A stretch of DNA of 64,000 nucleotides from Streptobacillus notomytis (lineage in GTDB: Bacteria; Fusobacteriota; Fusobacteriia; Fusobacteriales; Leptotrichiaceae). This document shows positions 9,209-18,303 of this stretch, piece by piece; the first letter of the stretch is position 1; every line of letters begins with the position of its first letter. The stretch spans positions 1 through 64,000 of the forward strand of contig LJRV01000236.1 in NCBI GenBank assembly GCA_001612575.1, given 5' to 3'. The notes under the pieces were generated by a model that was given only the letters and a program-made list of their open reading frames with translations, did no database searches and was not told the origin of the DNA. A program made the translations under genes and the position numbers.

Positions 9209-9991
9209 CTAAATCCAATATAATTTTTCTTTTAATATGTCATAATAATTTAAATCATCTACATATATTAAATCTATTCCCATATCTGAAAGCTTAGCAT
9301 AAACTACATCTTCTGGATATAGTTTAAAATGAAGATTTCCATCTATATTTAAACCAACATATTCACTTCTTCCAAATGCTGAAAATTTAAGTTCACTCTT
9401 ACCATTAATTATAATAGTCCTTGTTGTAAGACTTTGAGGTGCAAGTGGAGTTATACAAATTGCATCTAAATTTGGTTCAATTATAGGTCCACCAGCTGAA
9501 AGCGAATAAGCAGTGGAACCTGTAGGGGTTGCAACTATTATTCCATCTGCCTTATATACATTTATTAATTTTTTATCTTGCTCTACTTTTACATTAATTA
9601 GCCTTGAATTTATAGCAAACTTTAATATACTTAACTCATTTAAACCATAATAAACCTTATTTTTAAAACTAACTTCTAAAAATTTTCTATGATCTATCAT
9701 ATATTCTCCATTAATATATTTTTCAAATGAAGTTATGGCATCTTTACTACTTATCTTAGTCATATATCCTATACTCCCATAATTAATAGAAAATACTGGT
9801 ATATTTTTTACTCTCAAATGCTCTACTGTAGAAAGTAATGTTCCATCACCACCAAAAGTAACTAATACATCTGCTAATAATATATCCTCAACTATTTCTA
9901 TTTTTTTCTCATTTAAATAATCTAAAAAATATTTAATTTCATCACTACTTAATGTATTTTTTTTAATTATCTTTACCTTCATTCCTATCAC
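9209..9991 (-). CDS. nadK: NAD kinase
   Basis: Phosphorylates NAD to NADP. The 260-aa chain has 'VTFGGDGTLLSTVEH' (GGDG motif, about 46-60), 'INYGSIGYMTK', and 'ATPTGSTAYSLSAGGPI' (about 154-170), all hallmarks of the family. It overlaps the end of the exonuclease gene upstream and is 9 bp from recN. Two starts are possible: GTG at 9991, or ATG nine bases further in (9982), which would shorten it by three residues; the family does not decide this. Confidence 0.95.
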   Translation of the reverse strand: MIGMKVKIIKKNTLSSDEIKYFLDYLNEKKIEIVEDILLADVLVTFGGDGTLLSTVEHLRVKNIPVFSINYGSIGYMTKISSKDAITSFEKYINGEYMIDHRKFLEVSFKNKVYYGLNELSILKFAINSRLINVKVEQDKKLINVYKADGIIVATPTGSTAYSLSAGGPIIEPNLDAICITPLAPQSLTTRTIIINGKSELKFSAFGRSEYVGLNIDGNLHFKLYPEDVVYAKLSDMGIDLIYVDDLNYYDILKEKLYWI

Positions 9992-11243
9992 TCAATTCTT
10001 CTAACATATCTTTATATATCCCTTTATATGAAACAAGTGTTGCAAAACAATCTACTCGGCTATTATGAAAACCTTTATCTTTAAATCCATAATAACTTGA
10101 ACATTCTATTAGTTTTGGTCTTTTTAATTTTGGATTATTAAATATTTTCCTATATATATATTTAAAATAATCTGATATATCTACTCTTTTAATATGTTCT
10201 ACATTAAATCCTTGCCTTTTAAGTAACTTATAATCAAAATCTATACCATACCCTACCATATAGCTTGTAACATCAAGTATAGATTGTATCTCTTCTCTAT
10301 ATTCTTCAATAGTTAATTTATCTTCAAGCATCTTATTACTTATCTTATGTATCTTATATGCACTTTCCCATTCTTTTACATTTAAAGGTTTAAAGTATTC
10401 ATCAAATAATTTTTCACCTTTAGTGTCTATAATACTAAGCTGTATTATTTCATCATCTTCTCTAATACCAGTTGTCTCTAAATCAAGTATTATTTTATTA
10501 CCTGTACTTTCATACAATTTAACATATTTTCTTGCAAGTTTAGTTAATTTATCTTCTTTTTCTAAAACTTTATTCTCTTCTTCTAAAATTTTCATTACTT
10601 GAGGGTCATACTTAAATTCAAACTTTTCTTTTTTCTCAACTAATATACTCTTAAAACAATGTAAAGTAGCTATACAATCACTTAATGCATCATGGGCATT
10701 AAAATCAAAATTATAGAATTTTGAAGCCTCTAATAAACTAGGTCTAATCTTTCTATCTATTATATTTTCATTTTCAAATAATAATGAAAAAATATAGGCT
10801 ATGTCTAATACTATATTAGATTTAAGCTCTATTCCTGCTCTTTTTAAAAATGCTATATCAGAATTTACTTCATACCCTATTATTAATTTATGTTTTTTTA
10901 ATATTTTTTCTATATCTCTTTTATAGTAAGAAATATGTTTTTTGTTTTTTACCATTTCATGAGAAATATTATGTATTTTAAAAGCCTCTTCCCAATCATT
11001 AACATGTTTAGGTTTCATGTACTTATCAAAGACTATATTACTTCTAAGATCTATTATACTTAATTGCAATATTTCATCATTTTTTCTAATTCCAGTAGTT
11101 TCTACATCTAATATTATGGGATTTAATATAAGTATATTTTTTCTAATATATTCAAATAATTCCATAAAAATTTCATGTCTTTCTAATTGAACTTTTAATT
11201 TTTTAGCTCTTCTTTTAAGACTTTGTAATTCTCTTTCTTCCAT
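9963..11243 (-). CDS. Protein with two tandem DEDDh 3'-5' exonuclease domains
   Basis: The 426-aa protein is an internal duplication of a DnaQ-like exonuclease. Domain 1 (about 35-200) has 'ILDVETTGIRKNDEILQLS', 'GYEVNSDIAFLKRAG' and 'HDALSDCIATLHCF'. Domain 2 (about 250-415) has 'ILDLETTGIREDDEIIQLS', 'GYGIDFDYKLLKRQG' and 'HNSRVDCFATLVSY'. Each keeps the Asp-Glu, Asp and His-Asp positions expected for two-metal catalysis. A Lys/Glu-rich helix joins them, and another begins the protein. The substrate is unknown; DNA or RNA trimming are both possible. It precedes nadK and recN with overlap, so a repair link is plausible. Confidence 0.85.
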   Translation of the reverse strand: MEERELQSLKRRAKKLKVQLERHEIFMELFEYIRKNILILNPIILDVETTGIRKNDEILQLSIIDLRSNIVFDKYMKPKHVNDWEEAFKIHNISHEMVKNKKHISYYKRDIEKILKKHKLIIGYEVNSDIAFLKRAGIELKSNIVLDIAYIFSLLFENENIIDRKIRPSLLEASKFYNFDFNAHDALSDCIATLHCFKSILVEKKEKFEFKYDPQVMKILEEENKVLEKEDKLTKLARKYVKLYESTGNKIILDLETTGIREDDEIIQLSIIDTKGEKLFDEYFKPLNVKEWESAYKIHKISNKMLEDKLTIEEYREEIQSILDVTSYMVGYGIDFDYKLLKRQGFNVEHIKRVDISDYFKYIYRKIFNNPKLKRPKLIECSSYYGFKDKGFHNSRVDCFATLVSYKGIYKDMLEELSDRNEGKDN

Positions 11244-11288
11244 TACTCTTCCTTACTATTTTTTATACCTATATTATACAATATATAC

Positions 11289-11314
11289 AAAAAAAAAGGA
11301 ACATCAAAAGTTCC
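11289..11314 (-). terminator. Terminator after the DMT exporter gene
   Basis: On the minus strand GGAAC, a seven-base loop and GTTCC (11298-11314) are followed by a run of T. The hairpin begins in the stop codon of the exporter gene. Confidence 0.8.
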
Positions 11315-12198
11315 TACTTTCCCTTATTATTTTTAAACATAAAATCTAATTTAGTTTCTGAAATTATTATACCTAAAAATATTAATAATGAACCAAATAA
11401 TATTAAAATATTAAATTTATCATATCCTAAAAATATTGATAAAATAGTCGCAAAAACTACTTCTAAAGATAATATTACTGCTGCTGTTGAAGAATTAACT
11501 CTTTTTTGTCCAACTATCTGTAAGGTATAAGCTATAAAAGTACAAAATACTCCCATATATAGAGATGCTAATATACCTGACGTTGATATTACTCTTAAAT
11601 GATCATAATATATTGCTAATATTAATGATAATATTGTTGCAACTAAAAATTGTACATATGCAAGTACAACCGTATTTATATTATTAACATAATATCCTGT
11701 AAATACTATATGAAGTGCAAATAAGATTGCACATACTACTGTATAGAAATCTCCTTTATTAAACCCTTCTACAGTTTCTAAAAAATTTCCTGATAACATA
11801 TATATACCTATAAATGCAAGTATAGAGGCAATAAAAGTGTACTTATCTACCCTTGTTTTATATAATAAGTAGGACATATATGGAACAAATATTACACAAA
11901 GTCCAGTTAAAATAGAATTTTTTGCAGGAGTAGTATAATATAGTCCAAAAGTCTGCATCATATATGCTAAAACAAGTATACTACCAAGTATAAGTCCTGC
12001 CCTATATTCTATCATTTCTACTTTAATTTTCTTTATTTTAAGCATAAAGTAAAGTAAAATAGTTGAAATTAAAAATCTTACAAATAGTATATTATATATC
12101 TCCATACCACTATCAACAGCAATTTTTGTAGCTATAAATCCAGTTCCCCAGATTATAGCGACAATAAATAGTATTAATTCAGATTTTAAATTTTTCAT
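11314..12198 (-). CDS. EamA/DMT-family transporter
   Basis: A 294-aa inner-membrane protein with about ten hydrophobic helices arranged as two repeats. The first repeat opens with 'ILFIVAIIWGTGFIATKIA', and the second contains 'SSTAAVILSLEVVFATILS', the characteristic EamA segment. Members export or import small metabolites; the substrate cannot be predicted. It lies after the leuS terminator and has its own downstream terminator, so it may have separate expression. Confidence 0.88.
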   Translation of the reverse strand: MKNLKSELILFIVAIIWGTGFIATKIAVDSGMEIYNILFVRFLISTILLYFMLKIKKIKVEMIEYRAGLILGSILVLAYMMQTFGLYYTTPAKNSILTGLCVIFVPYMSYLLYKTRVDKYTFIASILAFIGIYMLSGNFLETVEGFNKGDFYTVVCAILFALHIVFTGYYVNNINTVVLAYVQFLVATILSLILAIYYDHLRVISTSGILASLYMGVFCTFIAYTLQIVGQKRVNSSTAAVILSLEVVFATILSIFLGYDKFNILILFGSLLIFLGIIISETKLDFMFKNNKGK

Positions 12199-12226
12199 TG
12201 TATTTCAACTCCTCAAAAATATTAAT

Positions 12227-12249
12227 AAGTAGAGTCTAAGACTCTACTT
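12227..12249 (-). terminator. Terminator after leuS
   Basis: A ten-base perfect stem AAGTAGAGTC/GACTCTACTT with a three-base loop, followed on the minus strand by ATTAATATTTTT. The T run is imperfect, so some read-through to the exporter gene is likely. Confidence 0.7.
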
Positions 12250-12252
12250 ACA

Positions 12253-14850
12253 TCATTTTACAACTATATTTACTAATTTGTTAGGTACTATTATAGTTTT
12301 TAAAACTTCTTTTCCTTCAATATTTCTTTGTACATTCTCATTTGAAAGAGCTTTTTCAATAATTTCTTCTTTACTTACATTAATGTTAGTTTCAAATTCT
12401 CCTCTAACTTTTCCATTTACTTGAATTACTATAGTTATTTCTGAAACATGAGTAAGTTCTTCAACATATGTAGGCCAAGCAGCGTTAGATACATATCCTT
12501 CCATTTTACATATTTCCCAAACTTCTTCAGATAAATGAGGTGCAAAAGGTGCCAACATTAATATTAATGATATCATTGACTCTTTAAAAATTTTATTTGA
12601 TTCACTAGATTTATTATCCATATCTAACACATTTTGCTTATATGTAGTTAACTCATTAATAAGTTCCATGCTCCCTGCTATGGCAGTATTAAAGTGGAAA
12701 TTATCTTCCATACTATCTGTAACTCTTTTTATAGTTTGATGAGTTTTTCTTTGAAGCTTTTCATCTTCCTTATTTCTTTTACTTAAATCTATTTCTAAAT
12801 AATTAGCTGTTAATATATCTAAACATTCTTGTACCATTAAGTATACTCTATTAATAAATCTATATGCTCCTACAACACCATTTGCATTCCATTCTAATTC
12901 TTTTTCAGGTGGTGCAGCAAATAAAGAAAAGACTCTAGCAGCATCTGCTCCAAATTCTTGAATAATTTTTTCTGGATCTACCCCATTATTCTTTGACTTA
13001 GACATTTTCTCAAGTTTAGAAATTAATTCCTCTCCTGTTTTTATACTAAATGCCTTCTTATTTTTTATCTCAACCTCTTCTTTATATAAATATCTTCTTT
13101 CATTATTAGAATAATATGAATAATCAAGTACCATACCTTGAGTAAGTAATCCCTTAAATGGTTCATCAGTAGATAAATATCCTAAATCCCTAAACACCTT
13201 GTGGAAAAATCTTGAATAAAGTAAATGCATTACAGCATGCTCTATTCCACCTATATATTGGTCAACAGGAGTGTAATTATCAGAATCCTCCTTTGAAAAT
13301 GCTAAATTCTCATTGCTAGGATCTAAGTATCTTAAATAATACCATGAAGAATCAACAAAGGTATCCATAGTATCTGTTTCCCTATATCCTTTTTTACCAT
13401 TAGGTAATATAACTTCTTTGAAACTTTTAGATGTTTCTAGAGGATTTCCTTTAACACTAAAATCTACATCTGTAGGTAAAACTACTGGTAAATTTTCATC
13501 TAAATGTATATTCCCGTCTTCATCATATATAACTGGAATAGGTGTTCCCCAGTATCTTTGTCTACTTATTAACCAATCATGTAACCTATAATTTACTGCT
13601 ACATGTCCTTTTCCAATCTTTTCTAATTTTTCAATTATTTTATCTTTTACTTCTATATTATATATTCCATTAAATTCCTCAGAATTAATTAACTCACCTT
13701 TTCCTAAAAAAGGTTTATTCCCATCAAAATCATCTTCTGGATTTTTAGCTTTAATTACAGCCTTTGCACCTAAATCATATTTTTTAGAAAAGGCAAAATC
13801 TCTTTCATCATGAGCTGGAACACCCATAACAGCACCTGTTCCATAATCCATTAATACATAATTTGCTATATAAACTGGTATCATTTCATTAGTTAATGGA
13901 TGCTTTACATAAAGACCTGTAAATACTCCAGTTTTTTCTTTATCTTGAGCTTCTCTTAAAATCTTATCTTCATTAATCATCTCATCTATTAATGGTTTTA
14001 ATTCAGGTTTTTCTTTTAATACTATCTCAGATACTAAAGGTAATTCAGGAGCTATAGAAATATATGTAACACCATAAATAGTATCTATTCTTGTAGTAAA
14101 TACAGGTATTTCTATTTCTTTTCCCCCATGCTCTAAAGTAAATATTACCTCACTTCCACTAGATTTACCTATCCAGTTTTTTTGCATAGAAAGTACCTGA
14201 TCTGGCCAATGACCTTTTAACTGCTCATGACCTTTAAGTAATTCATCTGCATAATCTGTTATTTTAAAATACCATTGAGATAATTCTTTTTGTATTACTA
14301 AAGTCTTACCATGTCTCCAACATTTACCATTTTCAACCTGTTCATTAGCAAGTACAGTATTACAATCTGGACACCAATTTACATATGATTTTCTTTTGTA
14401 AACTAATCCTTTTTTATACATTTCTATAAAGAATTTTTGATTGAATTTATAGTATTCTTTTTTATAAGTTTCAATTTCTCTATCCCAATCATATGAAAGT
14501 CCCATTAACTTTAATTGTCTTTTCATATTCTTTATATTCTCTTCTGTCCATATTGCTGGATTAACACCATTATCTATAGCTGCATTTTCAGCTGGTAATC
14601 CAAATGAATCCCACCCAAATGGATGTAATACATTAAATCCTTTCATTTTCTTATACCTTGCTATAGCATCTCCTATAGTATAATTTCTTAAATGCCCAGC
14701 ATGTAATTTACCTGATGGATAAGCAAACATTTCTAAAGTATAATAATTTTTCTTACCTTCAACCTTGTTTTCAGTTTTAAAAACTTTATTTTTATCCCAT
14801 ATTTCCTGCCATTTTTTTTCTATTTCTTTAGCACTATACTCTTTAGCCAT
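12253..14850 (-). CDS. leuS: Leucyl-tRNA synthetase
   Basis: Class I aminoacyl-tRNA synthetase charging tRNA-Leu. At 865 aa it has bacterial length. It shows the HIGH-like 'PSGKLHAGHLRNYTIGD' (about 46-62), 'HPFGWDSFGLPAENAA', a CP1 editing domain with 'TRIDTIYGVTY' and 'VMGVPAHDERDF', the zinc-type 'WCPDCNTVLA', the class signature 'KMSKSKNNGVDP', and the C-terminal 'IQVNGKVRGEF'. It starts 9 bp after rlmB and is probably cotranscribed with it from the promoter at 15591-15619. Confidence 0.98.
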   Translation of the reverse strand: MAKEYSAKEIEKKWQEIWDKNKVFKTENKVEGKKNYYTLEMFAYPSGKLHAGHLRNYTIGDAIARYKKMKGFNVLHPFGWDSFGLPAENAAIDNGVNPAIWTEENIKNMKRQLKLMGLSYDWDREIETYKKEYYKFNQKFFIEMYKKGLVYKRKSYVNWCPDCNTVLANEQVENGKCWRHGKTLVIQKELSQWYFKITDYADELLKGHEQLKGHWPDQVLSMQKNWIGKSSGSEVIFTLEHGGKEIEIPVFTTRIDTIYGVTYISIAPELPLVSEIVLKEKPELKPLIDEMINEDKILREAQDKEKTGVFTGLYVKHPLTNEMIPVYIANYVLMDYGTGAVMGVPAHDERDFAFSKKYDLGAKAVIKAKNPEDDFDGNKPFLGKGELINSEEFNGIYNIEVKDKIIEKLEKIGKGHVAVNYRLHDWLISRQRYWGTPIPVIYDEDGNIHLDENLPVVLPTDVDFSVKGNPLETSKSFKEVILPNGKKGYRETDTMDTFVDSSWYYLRYLDPSNENLAFSKEDSDNYTPVDQYIGGIEHAVMHLLYSRFFHKVFRDLGYLSTDEPFKGLLTQGMVLDYSYYSNNERRYLYKEEVEIKNKKAFSIKTGEELISKLEKMSKSKNNGVDPEKIIQEFGADAARVFSLFAAPPEKELEWNANGVVGAYRFINRVYLMVQECLDILTANYLEIDLSKRNKEDEKLQRKTHQTIKRVTDSMEDNFHFNTAIAGSMELINELTTYKQNVLDMDNKSSESNKIFKESMISLILMLAPFAPHLSEEVWEICKMEGYVSNAAWPTYVEELTHVSEITIVIQVNGKVRGEFETNINVSKEEIIEKALSNENVQRNIEGKEVLKTIIVPNKLVNIVVK

Positions 14851-14859
14851 TTTTACCTC

Positions 14860-15558
14860 CTATTTACTCATCTCAGATAATAGTATTCCTGCTGCAACAG
14901 ATACATTTAATGAATTTATTTCTCCTTTTAAATGGATTTTTAATATACTATCACAACTTTCTCTAACTCTTTTTCTCATACCCTTACCTTCACTTCCTAA
15001 AACTAATGCTTTTTTCTTAGGGTATTTTTCTTCATAATAGAACTTTTCTCCATCAGCTTCTGCACCATAAACAAAGTATCCGTATTTTTGAAGTTTTTCT
15101 ATAGTGTCAGCTATATTAGTGACCTGAACTATATCTACATGTTCTATAGCCCCTGTTGATGATTTAACAACAGTTTCTGTAACCTTTACATTATTTCTAT
15201 CCTGCATTATTATTCCACTTACTCCAAAACATTCACAAGATCTGATTATAGCTCCAAAATTTCTTGGATCTTGTATCTGATCTAGTATTACTATAGTTGA
15301 TTCTTCTTTCATTAATTCTTTTTCTAAAAAGGCTACAAAATCAACATAATAATCATATTCTGATATATATGCTACAACACCTTGAGAATTATCATCTCTT
15401 TTATCAGTATAAAATATTTTTAAATTTTTCTTACTTGCAAGTTCGAGTAATTTCTTAATATGTAATTTATTTATTCCCTTATATATCTCTAATTTTTCAA
15501 TAGTAGTTTGACTTTTTAAAATCTCTATTACTGGGTTAATTCCTTTAATCTTTTCCAT
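14860..15558 (-). CDS. rlmB: TrmH-family 23S rRNA 2'-O-ribose methyltransferase (RlmB-like)
   Basis: A SPOUT-fold methyltransferase of 232 aa. The N-terminal substrate-binding domain begins 'KIKGINPVIEILKS'. The catalytic domain has 'VILDQIQDPRNFGAIIRSCECFG', 'LVLGSEGKGMRKRV' and C-terminal 'LKGEINSLNVSVAAGILLSE', the three knot motifs of TrmH enzymes. RlmB methylates G2251 of 23S rRNA in E. coli; equivalence here is inferred from length and domains. A GGAG site precedes the ATG, and a strong promoter lies just upstream. Confidence 0.9.
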   Translation of the reverse strand: MEKIKGINPVIEILKSQTTIEKLEIYKGINKLHIKKLLELASKKNLKIFYTDKRDDNSQGVVAYISEYDYYVDFVAFLEKELMKEESTIVILDQIQDPRNFGAIIRSCECFGVSGIIMQDRNNVKVTETVVKSSTGAIEHVDIVQVTNIADTIEKLQKYGYFVYGAEADGEKFYYEEKYPKKKALVLGSEGKGMRKRVRESCDSILKIHLKGEINSLNVSVAAGILLSEMSK

Positions 15559-15590
15559 TATTTTCTCCTAAAATTACAAAACTTCTTTTT

Positions 15591-15619
15591 ATTATACTTT
15601 AGTTACATATCGTTGTCAA
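15591..15619 (-). promoter_or_regulatory. Consensus promoter for rlmB-leuS
   Basis: TTGACA (15614-15619), a 17-bp spacer and TATAAT (15591-15596), overlapping the 3' end of the AraC-type gene. A non-homopolymer promoter of the same consensus and spacing supports the reading of the poly-G promoters. Confidence 0.88.
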
Positions 15620-16847
15620 TTTTTTTATACTCCCTAAAACATGTAGGTGTCATATTTTTATTTTTCTTAAAATTATTATTAAATGACTTAATATTGTTAT
15701 ACCCCACTTCAAAGCATATATCTATTATAGGTATATCTGTATCAATCAATAGTTCACATGCCTTATTTATTCTAATATGATTTAAATATGTACTAAAGTT
15801 TCTATCAACATATGATAAAAGTAATTTATTTATCTTTATTTCTGAAATATCATACATTTTAGATATTTGTTCTATTTTAATATCCTGCATATATTCTGTG
15901 TTGATATGGTTAATTATTTCAAAAATTATTTTCTTATCATTTTCATTAAATCCAGTAAATGAATCTCTATACATATTCCTATATGATGTAGGAGTCATAT
16001 TCTTTTTCATATTCCAAATTTTTGTAATATGTGAACCATCTACAAATCCTGATACATTGGCTATTTCATCTAAACTCATATTTGTATAAAGTAATAATTC
16101 TTCTGTTTTAGCTAGTCTTATCTTGTATAATAGTTCATTAAAAGTTAAACCAGTATGTTCTTCTATATGTCTTCTAACAGTTGATTCGCTTATAAAAAAG
16201 ATTACAGCAAGCTTATTAATAGTAAGCTTTTCATTAGAATGTGCATGTATATATTTAATTAACATCTGTGCCTCAGAATAATTATTTTTCTCATTTTTAA
16301 GTTTTTTACTATTACGGGATAATACTACAAATAGTTCTAAAAATTTAGAAATAATAAATATTTCAGAATAAGCTCCTGCAATAAATTTATCTATGGATTC
16401 TAAAATATTATCATCACCTATTTCATTTCTTATCTCAAGTAATATCTTTTTAATTTTAGTTCCAGCTCTACCATTTAAATCTATTTTACTTAATTTTTCA
16501 ATACTATTAAATATATCAATATATTCAGATCTAATTTGATTTACTATCCTAGTTATGTATGAATTATTATACGAAAAAACCAATATATTCATAGATACAT
16601 TTACTTCTGTTATTTCTGTAGTACTCCATGGATTAATGCAAATTAAACTATTTTCCTTTACTTTATACTCAATTTCATTTAGTTTAATTTTTCCTAATCC
16701 AGAAACTATAAAAGCAAACTTATGAGTTGTATGTATAGATTTTTCACCTATTTCATCTACTAGTTTAGTAACTATACTAACATGTCTATTTGATTGAATG
16801 AATGTATTATCATTAAAATATTTCATTTTATACCTACAACTTTCCAT
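15603..16847 (-). CDS. AraC-family regulator with two AraC DNA-binding domains
   Basis: The 414-aa protein has an N-terminal cupin-like sensory region (about 25-100, 'FAFIVSGLGKIKLNEIEYKV'), a helical linker, a first AraC HTH pair (about 190-290, 'KLTINKLAVIFFISESTVRRHIEE' region and 'MSLDEIANVSGFVDGSHITKIW'), then a second (about 305-410, 'IKIEQISKMYDISEIKINKLL' region and 'IPIIDICFEVGYNNIKSFNNNF'). Both copies end with the 'MTPTxxR' motif. Two such domains in one chain are unusual. ATG 16824-16826, with AGGTATAAA before it, may be the real start. Target unknown; it is the gene just downstream of the outer-membrane array. Confidence 0.88.
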   Translation of the reverse strand: MESCRYKMKYFNDNTFIQSNRHVSIVTKLVDEIGEKSIHTTHKFAFIVSGLGKIKLNEIEYKVKENSLICINPWSTTEITEVNVSMNILVFSYNNSYITRIVNQIRSEYIDIFNSIEKLSKIDLNGRAGTKIKKILLEIRNEIGDDNILESIDKFIAGAYSEIFIISKFLELFVVLSRNSKKLKNEKNNYSEAQMLIKYIHAHSNEKLTINKLAVIFFISESTVRRHIEEHTGLTFNELLYKIRLAKTEELLLYTNMSLDEIANVSGFVDGSHITKIWNMKKNMTPTSYRNMYRDSFTGFNENDKKIIFEIINHINTEYMQDIKIEQISKMYDISEIKINKLLLSYVDRNFSTYLNHIRINKACELLIDTDIPIIDICFEVGYNNIKSFNNNFKKNKNMTPTCFREYKKIDNDM

Positions 16848-16868
16848 TTTAACTAAACATTTTTCTAT

Positions 16869-16897
16869 ATTATACCTTTACTTTTTTACATTTTCAA
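16869..16897 (-). promoter_or_regulatory. Promoter of the AraC-type regulator
   Basis: TTGAAA (16892-16897), a 17-bp spacer and TATAAT (16869-16874), between the array terminator and the regulator gene. Transcription would start near 16862, only about 15 bases before the first ATG. Confidence 0.75.
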
Positions 16898-16907
16898 TCA
16901 TAAATTT

Positions 16908-16934
16908 AAAAAAGGTAGTTGCTAACTACCTTTT
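16908..16934 (-). terminator. Strong terminator at the end of the barrel-protein array
   Basis: An eleven-base perfect stem AAAAGGTAGTT/AACTACCTTTT with a three-base loop, followed by T on the minus strand. It closes the eight-gene array and separates it from the AraC-type gene. Confidence 0.92.
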
Positions 16935-16952
16935 ATACTATTAATATTAAAC

Positions 16953-17663
16953 TTATTTAAAAGTATACCCAAACTCTACCCCAAGACGACCTTTTCCTTC
17001 TAAACTACTATAAATTCCAACATTATACTTATCATTAATTTTGAAACCAAAGGTTCCTTTAATTAATCTAAGTTTTTCAGAAAATTTATTGCTTCCATCA
17101 TGATATTTTATCCACCATTCTAACCCTACCCCATATTCTAAAGCTAAATAAGCTTTAAGAGCATCATTTACTTTAAAATTAATATCTGCTTCAGCACCTA
17201 CAAATCCAGCTATAAACTGATATTCTTTAATTTCAGTTAACACAAATGAAACTTTAGGTCCAAATGTAATATCAACTCTTCTATTAATCTGATATTTCCA
17301 TTCAGGTAAAAATGAAATAACTTGATAAAATGTAGCCCACTTATTTGTAGGAACCGCACTAATAGCCCCCTCTAATCTATATCTTGGTCCCGTTAAATTA
17401 CTTTTACTAGGAAGCATTACTTGTTTTACATTATTATTCTTTTCTCTTTCAACAACAACATTAGATTTAGTTGTTCTTTGTTGTACATTATTCGAACTAT
17501 TTTTATTAGTAGAATTATTAGCATCTACCACTCTTCTATTTTGATTTCTATTTCTTAAAGTATTAGTATTTCTTCTTCTAGTTCTTTGAGTACTTTCTGG
17601 AGCTGAAAAAGAAATTTCACCAACAGTTAATAATAAAATCATTGATAATAATATTTTCTTCAT
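16953..17663 (-). CDS. Outer-membrane beta-barrel protein, array copy A (module position 4)
   Basis: The 236-aa protein has a signal peptide ending near 'ISFSA', then an Arg/Asn-rich low-complexity linker (about 22-85) and a barrel domain opening 'LTGPRYRLEGA'. The barrel carries the family blocks 'LPEWKYQINRRVDITFGPK', 'DINFKVNDALKAYLALEYG' and 'INDKYNVGIYSS', and ends 'GVEFGYTFK', an aromatic BAM-type C-terminus. Alternating hydrophobic residues fit an 8-10 stranded outer-membrane barrel; function unknown. It is the last gene of the array, 27 bp after copy B, and is the intact counterpart of the broken copy E. Confidence 0.82.
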   Translation of the reverse strand: MKKILLSMILLLTVGEISFSAPESTQRTRRRNTNTLRNRNQNRRVVDANNSTNKNSSNNVQQRTTKSNVVVEREKNNNVKQVMLPSKSNLTGPRYRLEGAISAVPTNKWATFYQVISFLPEWKYQINRRVDITFGPKVSFVLTEIKEYQFIAGFVGAEADINFKVNDALKAYLALEYGVGLEWWIKYHDGSNKFSEKLRLIKGTFGFKINDKYNVGIYSSLEGKGRLGVEFGYTFK

Positions 17664-17690
17664 TCATTGCTTCCTTTCTTTAAAAATCAA

Positions 17691-18287
17691 TTATTTAAAT
17701 GTATATCCAAATTCTATTCCTACAAATCCTTTTTCAAAAAAAGAAGAATAAATAGCAACATTATATTTATCATTTATCTTAGTACCTAAGGCTGCTTTTA
17801 TAATAAAAAGAAAATCTGGTCCAATAGTATTAGATATTAATTCAATTCCACCACTTAATCCTGCTTCTAATCCTATATATAATTTAATATTCTCTTTTAC
17901 TTTAAAATTAAAATCAGATTCTATTCCAAAAACTGCCTTATATTTCGTAATTACTGTTCCTGCTGATTCAGTTTCTGATAAAAATAATGTTAATTTAGGT
18001 CCAAATGTAATATCAAATTTTTTAGAAATTTGTGATTTCCATTCAGGCAAGATTGCTATAGCCTGAAAAAAATCTGGACTCTTAATAGTATTTATACCTA
18101 AAGCACCCTCTAATCTATATCTTGGTCCTGTTATTTTAGAGGAATTTAAAATAACCGTTTCTTGTTTCTTATTTTTAGAATCAGAACGTGAAATAGTCAT
18201 TTTATTTTTATGATATTTCTTATTAAATGAAAAAGAATTTTCCACCCCCCCCCAGGTAAATAATATCAATAATAATATTTTTTTCAT
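17691..18287 (-). CDS. Outer-membrane beta-barrel protein, array copy B (phase-variable, ON)
   Basis: A 198-aa barrel protein. The signal peptide 'MKKILLLILFTWGGVENSF' contains a run of nine G across the Trp-Gly-Gly-Val codons, in frame in this sequence. A short Lys-rich linker precedes 'ITGPRYRLEGALGI', 'LPEWKSQISKKFDITFGPK', 'DFNFKVKENIKLYIGLEAG' and the C-terminal 'GIEFGYTFK'. Gain or loss of one G would terminate translation early, so surface presence is predicted to switch. It is closest in layout to copy F, which is out of frame. Confidence 0.85.
   Translation of the reverse strand: MKKILLLILFTWGGVENSFSFNKKYHKNKMTISRSDSKNKKQETVILNSSKITGPRYRLEGALGINTIKSPDFFQAIAILPEWKSQISKKFDITFGPKLTLFLSETESAGTVITKYKAVFGIESDFNFKVKENIKLYIGLEAGLSGGIELISNTIGPDFLFIIKAALGTKINDKYNVAIYSSFFEKGFVGIEFGYTFK
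18245..18253 (-). repeat. G9 tract in signal-peptide codons of copy B
   Basis: Nine G on the coding strand (C on the given strand), reading TGG GGG GGG GTG and keeping the gene open. Length and position, about ten codons after the start, are typical of translational phase variation by slipped-strand mispairing. Confidence 0.85.
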
Positions 18288-18303
18288 TTAATATTCCTTT
18301 CTA

